Assembly (NCBI RefSeq): GCF_000524195.1
Contig: NW_020170403.1
Location: 307,370 to 371,369, forward strand
DNA from: Echinococcus granulosus
Taxonomy: Eukaryota > Platyhelminthes > Cestoda > Cyclophyllidea > Taeniidae
Direction of reading: 5' to 3'
DNA length: 64,000 nucleotides
Part shown: piece after piece, positions 61,618-64,000 of the stretch
Layout of the letters: each line of letters opens with the position of its first letter
Numbering within the stretch: position 1 is the first letter of the stretch
Notes under the pieces: model-generated
What the model was told of the DNA's origin: nothing
The model's input: only the letters and a program-made list of their open reading frames with translations
The model's database searches: none
Made by a program: the position numbers and the translations under genes

Positions 61618-63537
61618 ATGCGACGTGAAAATTGCCGTTCGCGGGTTCTGCGGTCATGGTCAACATGGCTAGCCATCCTACTTCTCTTATTCCTCCTCAT
61701 ACTCCCTAATGCTGTCTCCGCCAGAACCTTCCTTTTGGACTTACCTGAAAGTGGGTAACGGTCTCTCTATTGCTTTTGGTCTCCTCTTTTTCGGCTTCAT
61801 GCTACTACGTGCTAATCCTTTTCGGGAATAGTTTTAAAAGTGTAATTTTTCAAAGTTTGTGCTTTTTTACCATCGACTTCCACTCCTATTTGAGTGTGAG
61901 AATAAAAACAATAATAAGTGTCGTTTTGCTGCTGCTTTACTGCAAAAGTGCAAAATAGGGAACGTATTGTTCAAAAGCCCATTATTTCAAAAGCCCCAAT
62001 ATTTCCTTGAATGTCTGCCTTTTCAGGCTGATTTTTCCTTTGGTTGGGCTTCCACGACAAGTAGCGGGTCGAAAAGTTTAAAATACACAAGGCAAGCCCG
62101 GGGCAAATATTTCATAATAGATGTTTAATCTGTTGGGCTTGCTTTTAATGCTTCAAAATTATGTGGCACCATAACGACAGGAAACACCGGTTGCTGTCAT
62201 CGATGGAGTCTCAGCTCCGCGCCTGTTTGTGTTCAAAATTAAGGCGAAATTTTGGTTGATTTGTCTAGCATTTCTGTTGAACTACGAAAATGCCAGAAGG
62301 TTTAGTTGTCAACGTAACAATCAAGTTCGTTGCTCCCTTGATATGCTTATTATGAAGCAACGAACTTAAATATGGTTTTAGGAAGTTTTGTTATCTTTCA
62401 GACCTGTTGGATAAATGGAAACTTTTGGAAGACAAAAGGAACTTTTGTTGAAATTATCAGAGAAAAGGTGGCAGTTTAAAGTTCTTTTGAGAGGAACAAA
62501 TCTAAGGCTTCTTTAGGACTACAACATTACGATTACTTATAATTTGTAAAATTTATCTAGCTATTTGGAGTACTTTAGGCATAATTTGCAGGCTGTAAGT
62601 CATGGGCTTGTGTACAGTGGAATCAATTTCTTTAGCATTAAAAGTGAGTTTTTTCCACCTTCTCCTTAGGTTCTGTGGACCTGCTGGCCGCCTTCAACCT
62701 GGGTGATCAGGCCAACGTCCATATCACGGCGGGCATGTGCGGTCAGGTGCCGATAGAAGATGAAGTTTCCGTTAAACAGCCCATTCCGGACGAGTTTCGT
62801 CCAGGTTACCTTATTCTCAAGGAACTTGGGATGAAGAAACTCCTTGCGGATCTCCTAGTTAACACTGGTATGCACCACTAGCTGTATTTGAGCAACATAT
62901 AGAGTTTCATTCTCTCGAAAGCAGATGTCACTTATTATGAGAAAGTAATTGTCGGTAATGAGGAAGCGGATTGATTTTAATTTCTTGCTGCAATAAGACA
63001 CAGATTAATTGGGCGACAAATCCATGAGGGAAGTTTCGGAAGAACACACCTTATTCAATTGTGTAATGTGAAATTTTGGAACTTAGTTGGATTCACTATT
63101 TACAAAAATTGAACAAAGTAACTGAGAAGGGTGTGTTGCGACAGGTGTAGAATCCTGTTTAACACATTCTTCCGAATTCCCAGTAAAATTCATGGACCAA
63201 GTGCTATAAATCTAATCTGCTTACAAGCAACTGTAAAACCCAAAAAAATTCTCAGGAATTTAGAGTCTCAAATTGATACGGTCATAAATTTCCGCATTAA
63301 AGAGGCGTGGACTTCAGAAGTCTCGGTGTTCTTCACGCTGAAGATGAAACCGGGATACAAGGGCGAGTTGTTCATTATCTACAGCTCGCAGGGTCGAGTC
63401 CTCCTCTCCGTGGGTGTTGATAAGCAGGTAGTGGTGGCCTACCAGGAAGCTGCGGCTGGCGTTAGGGCAGCTCGCATCTCTACCAGCGGTACCGCAATCC
63501 ACTCCGAGAAGATTGGACCCGCTCTCGATGATAATGA
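61618..63537 (+). CDS. Fibrillar-collagen-like secreted protein, 5' part (signal peptide and TSPN/LamG domain), continues off the right edge
   Basis: Three exons, 61618-61750, 62670-62867 and 63264-63537 (about 201 codons), with GT-AG borders and matching phases. The ATG at 61618 starts a signal peptide: basic MRRENCRSR, a leucine-rich core (LAILLLLFLLILP) and a likely cleavage after NAVSA. The upstream frame stays open to 61297 but its sequence is low-complexity, so I prefer this ATG. Exon 2 opens with VDLLAAFNL and AGMCG (Cys about 68), matching the DLL...GFC start of the TSPN domain in type V/XI collagens. Exon 3 has the LamG-type strands SVFFTLKMKPGYKGELFIIY and SQGRVLLSVGVDKQVVVAY. In such collagens the domain forms the N-propeptide that limits fibril diameter in the extracellular matrix. 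No Gly-X-Y repeat is inside the window, so thrombospondin or another TSPN protein remains possible. Confidence 0.75.
61751..62669 (+). other. Intron 1 of the collagen-like gene
   Basis: 919-bp intron with donor GTGGGT and acceptor CTCCTTAG. Nothing else was recognised. Confidence 0.75.
62868..63263 (+). other. Intron 2 of the collagen-like gene
   Basis: 396-bp intron, donor GTATGC. The acceptor is taken as TTTAG at 63261-63263 because the nearer CTCAG at 63252-63255 would break the frame. Confidence 0.7.
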
Positions 63538-64000
63538 GTGAGTGAAAGCATGTGTAAATGTTCACTGAGGTTGATTTCAGTGATGTCAATTCCCAAGGCA
63601 TTATCCATCGTCAAGCATGCAATCTACGATTTATTCCAAAAAAATTTTTGAAGTTCTAATATTAGCGTTAAAACTTGGAGTGGACAACTTCTGTTTGGAT
63701 GATAATGCGTTGAACAATTCAAGAATCCCATATACAGATCTTATGTCAAGTAACACAGGGGTTGTAAGCAGTATGTTATTTGTAAAACTCTGTAAATTCT
63801 TCCTAAAACATCGCTTACAAATAATCAAACACATTTTAGCTTCAAGTATTTTTTAAACAGCCCATTTCCAATTGTTTTTGTGAAAGGCAGGACAGGGATA
63901 TCTCCTTGAAATTTGTTATTGAGGGGACCTTAATATCCCCATCAATGGTTTATATTGTACTATTTTCTTCAGATCGTAGCATACGAATTTTAAGGCCTTG
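63538..64000 (+). other. Intron 3 of the collagen-like gene (partial)
   Basis: Follows the GTGAGT donor at 63538. AT-rich; no further TSPN-domain exon was found before the window ends. Confidence 0.65.

Noticed and set aside
1..64000. CRISPR arrays, rRNA genes, bacterial operons and known conserved miRNAs (let-7, miR-71, bantam)
   Set aside because: Looked for by eye on both strands and not found; the window is eukaryotic with intron-rich genes.

Overview
This is an animal nuclear window, and the gene content and structure point to a parasitic flatworm (Neodermata, possibly a tapeworm). It is AT-rich, with short exons split by GT-AG introns. The introns are very small near gene starts (37-41 nt in two genes) and swell to several kilobases further in. 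An old Ty3/gypsy copy and a family of miniature LTR elements lie in introns and intergenic DNA. No bacterial-type operons, CRISPR arrays or rRNA genes are visible. The species call is inference; the exon models were read by eye from reading frame, splice signals and phase agreement.

Layout, left to right. (1) 955-2897, minus: first four coding exons of a mitofusin, a mitochondrial outer-membrane dynamin-like GTPase; the rest lies left of the window. (2) 4259-10363, minus: a coiled-coil, low-complexity protein that I cannot assign to a family, with a TATA-type promoter near 10445. (3) 13888-41183, minus: a complete choline transporter-like gene (SLC44 family). It has 21 coding exons whose phases all agree and encodes 714 residues. 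(4) 44445-50219, plus: a complete MO25/CAB39 gene of six exons and 353 residues, the scaffold subunit of the LKB1-STRAD kinase complex. (5) 61618 to the right edge, plus: the start of a secreted protein with a signal peptide and a thrombospondin-N-terminal-like (TSPN/LamG) domain, best matched to the N-propeptide of a fibrillar (type V/XI-like) collagen.

Repeats. The SLC44 introns hold a degraded Ty3/gypsy element (gag, protease and integrase traces, no recognisable reverse transcriptase), one miniature LTR element, and an inverted repeat pair flanking exons 16-17. A second miniature LTR element lies at 52618-53648, and related LTR fragments lie at 41.6 kb, 43.1 kb and 55.3 kb. These elements have LTRs of about 180-200 bp beginning TGTAAT and ending TACA/CACA, a TGG primer-binding-like site, a purine tract before the right LTR, and no coding capacity, which is the structure of a TRIM retrotransposon.

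The five genes are ordinary, functionally independent housekeeping or structural genes. I see no gene cluster acting as one system. The points most worth checking are the TRIM family, the inverted repeats around two phase-compatible SLC44 exons, and the unassigned coiled-coil gene with its skippable exons.
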